This document shows, piece by piece, positions 56,801 to 59,800 of a DNA stretch of 64,000 bases. The stretch is from positions 75,749,124-75,813,123 of the forward strand of contig CM049308.1 of NCBI GenBank assembly GCA_026874595.1, read 5' to 3'. The DNA is from Sipunculus nudus (lineage: Eukaryota; Annelida; Sipuncula; Golfingiida; Sipunculidae). The notes below the pieces were generated by a model. The model saw only the letters and a program-made list of their open reading frames with translations. It had not been told where the DNA came from and made no database searches. Every line of letters starts with the position of its first letter. The stretch's first letter is position 1. The translations under genes were made by a program, and so were the position numbers.

Positions 56801-59800
56801 AGTTTCTGTCATTTTTGACAGCACCTCATGGCCTACAAGTATGCTGTCACTTGACATATACTAGACCAATTGTTAGCTTTTTAAGTACATATTTTAACAA
56901 TGTGTTCTAACAATTCTACCATGTGTGAGAAAAATTCTGTTTTAACTCCGCATTTGGTAAATCCCTCTGCATGTTTGTTGAATTTATCACTGCATACTGG
57001 AGAACTGGACAGTATTCTCACTGGCACATTAGGTACTGGACATAATCCAACTTGTTGCCATAGAGACAGATTTTCTGTTTAGTTTGTGAGTGCACATGTA
57101 TTCTTTTGTTGTATTCATTACTTGTAGCCTAATGTTAAGATTATCAGCTTTTTACCACAATATCAGTGCAACGTTATGAAGAGCCGTTGCAGTACATTCT
57201 CCCACATGGTTTGTATCATGACTCATGTTAGGCTAATTAGCTCAATATAAATGCCTACTAAGTCACATATTTACAGCTATATTGTTTATACTAGACAGAA
57301 CATGCAGACAGAGCTGTACCTCCACGAGCTGAGCCGCCTCCACATCACCCACACACATAACAAGTTCAAGCAGTGTAACAAAGAGGGACTGGCCAAGAGT
57401 ATCTTCAGGAGCCACAGCAGGGAAAAGATGGTAACTTGTCGGTTAACAATTTACACCATTTGTTTCTTGGGATTGGGGAAATAAATGGTCTACCATTTAC
57501 CATATGATTTAGATAATTTACATTAATTTCTGGGAAAATTATAAAATCCCTGTAAGTCCTTTAAAATTATCATATTAATATACTGGAATGTCATGGATAT
57601 GTTGTGGATCTTCTGACTTGCTAGGCATTCCTCAAACACTGATACTTGTATAAGTGCTTATACTTCTAGCCCATTGCAAGGCTAGTGGAGCAATTCTTAG
57701 AAATTTCGCTTTAAAAATTATCCGTGACCAAAAAAGAGTCCTTACAGCAGGTGGTCAGTGTTCCTTGAGGTTGACCACACCAGGGCCCACTGTACTTAAA
57801 AATTAAAAGGCAGTCTCTCTACTTACCCATTTCCATTAATAACCATTTTATGACATTTAACACTGTACCAGCAGAATACAGTTCTGCTGGTGGTAAAGAA
57901 ATAATATATTATGTATAATAATGTGTATAATAAGATGTATATATTTAAAATTACTTTTAAAAATATAATATATAATAAAATATATATATAACTACTATAT
58001 GTATAAAAATATGTTTTTTGGATTATATTTAAAAAAAAAAGGTTGATTGTTACATCCAGTGTCATTGTTATTTATTATTTGTGACTCAACTCACAATGAT
58101 TTTATCAAAAAGTTTTGTTTCTGTTGTAGGCACTGAGCCTGGTCTGTGGGCTCTGTCTTGACTATGGGATATATGACCCCCAACTGTGGAATACTGTGTT
58201 GAAACAAATGAACCATCTCAAAATGGTAGGTCACCAGCTGTTTGGGCTCACATTGTTAGCTCTTGTCTTCCTCTCCATTGTCATAACTAATGCTTTATTT
58301 CTGGTGACCAGACACAATGTGTAAGATAGGACTGAAAGCACTGACACAAATCTTAGCAGTTTTCCCAGATTATGGGCTGTCTGGGATATGCCACTGGATA
58401 ACATGAACCAATCATCTTTATATATCTTAAGCATATCCTTGTTGATTTGAACAATTCTTTACCCTGTAAAAAGTTACTGAAATGGGAGATCACTCGACCA
58501 AGTCATTTGTATGTAATATTACCAAGATGTCTTGGTCCAAATAATGACATATCTCTAACATTAGGATACCTATAATCTCCGCCAGCTATCTCTGTCTTTT
58601 GTATCTGAATTGTCACTTTTGTCAGGAGAGAATGCATCTTTTTATGTTATGCAGACAATTCTTTCTTTCTGTAACATACATGGAGTTTGGCAAACCTGAA
58701 CCCATGTTCAGAGACGTGTTCCTTCCTTTTATACTTTCTCTCTTGCTCAGTTAGGATTTAAACATTTACCACTTATTGTTTCAAAAAGTCTGTATTTACA
58801 TTCATTTAACAATTATGTTTGTCTGTTGAACTTAATTCTTGATTTTATCCCAGTAACACCTGGCTAACATTGTGGAGATATGGATATGTTAATTATCAGT
58901 GATGAAGGACTCGAGTCCGGACAGGAGTCCACTTCTTATTGACTCTGACTCAGAATTGACCTATCCATGAACTCTATGTGACCTTAATCGCATATTCATT
59001 CAATGAATAAACATAAGCATGGGACTAAGAGCAAACAATCAGGTGGGTCAATCATCTGACACAATCAAAATTTTGCATAATTTGATAGAGCTCTGTCAAA
59101 CAGAACACGTGTATTCTGTAAATACTACCAGTACCCATGTCGTCATGTTTTCTGGGATATTTTATTATAAGAAGGAGACAGTATAAAAGTTTCTAGGCTA
59201 TAGGTTGCGGGAGCCATTCCTCTGACTACCGAGTGAATAATAATGTCTTACCTGGCACATAATTCGTATGGGACAAATAATCCAATATATATTGCAACAC
59301 AGTTCATATATGACTGCGATATAGTAAACAATGGTCAGGTGATACCAGTTGATGACGTCAGTCAGTACGATGTCATGCGCCATCGCCCTTTGTGACGTCA
59401 TTATTATTGTTATAATCAGCTCTCGCTACCATGGACATGGAAGTCCATATGTGTAGGAGTGTTTTTGGGACTCATTATAATAATAAGTTAAAAGGGCGGA
59501 GCATTTGGGCTGTTGTGGATAGGTCAATTGGACTTGGTTCTTGAACTGGAACTTGTACTCGGACTCATGGATTAAGGCTCCAAAATTCAGACCGAGTCAT
59601 CTAGAGTCCTTTAGACTCTGTCACATAGTAGAAAGTAATTTAGATACATTTGAAGTTTGTTTAATAAGAAAATTTTATTGGACACAGACTCAGACTTGGG
59701 ACTCAGGTTTCAGATTACTCAGACTCAAAGAAGGTGGACTTATACTTGAACCTCAAGGACTCTGATTTGGACTAGTAGTTGTACTTGAGTACCTTGGACT

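Noticed and set aside
57823-58065. Minus-strand frame rich in Tyr and Ile
   Set aside because: It is read from an AT-only low-complexity stretch.
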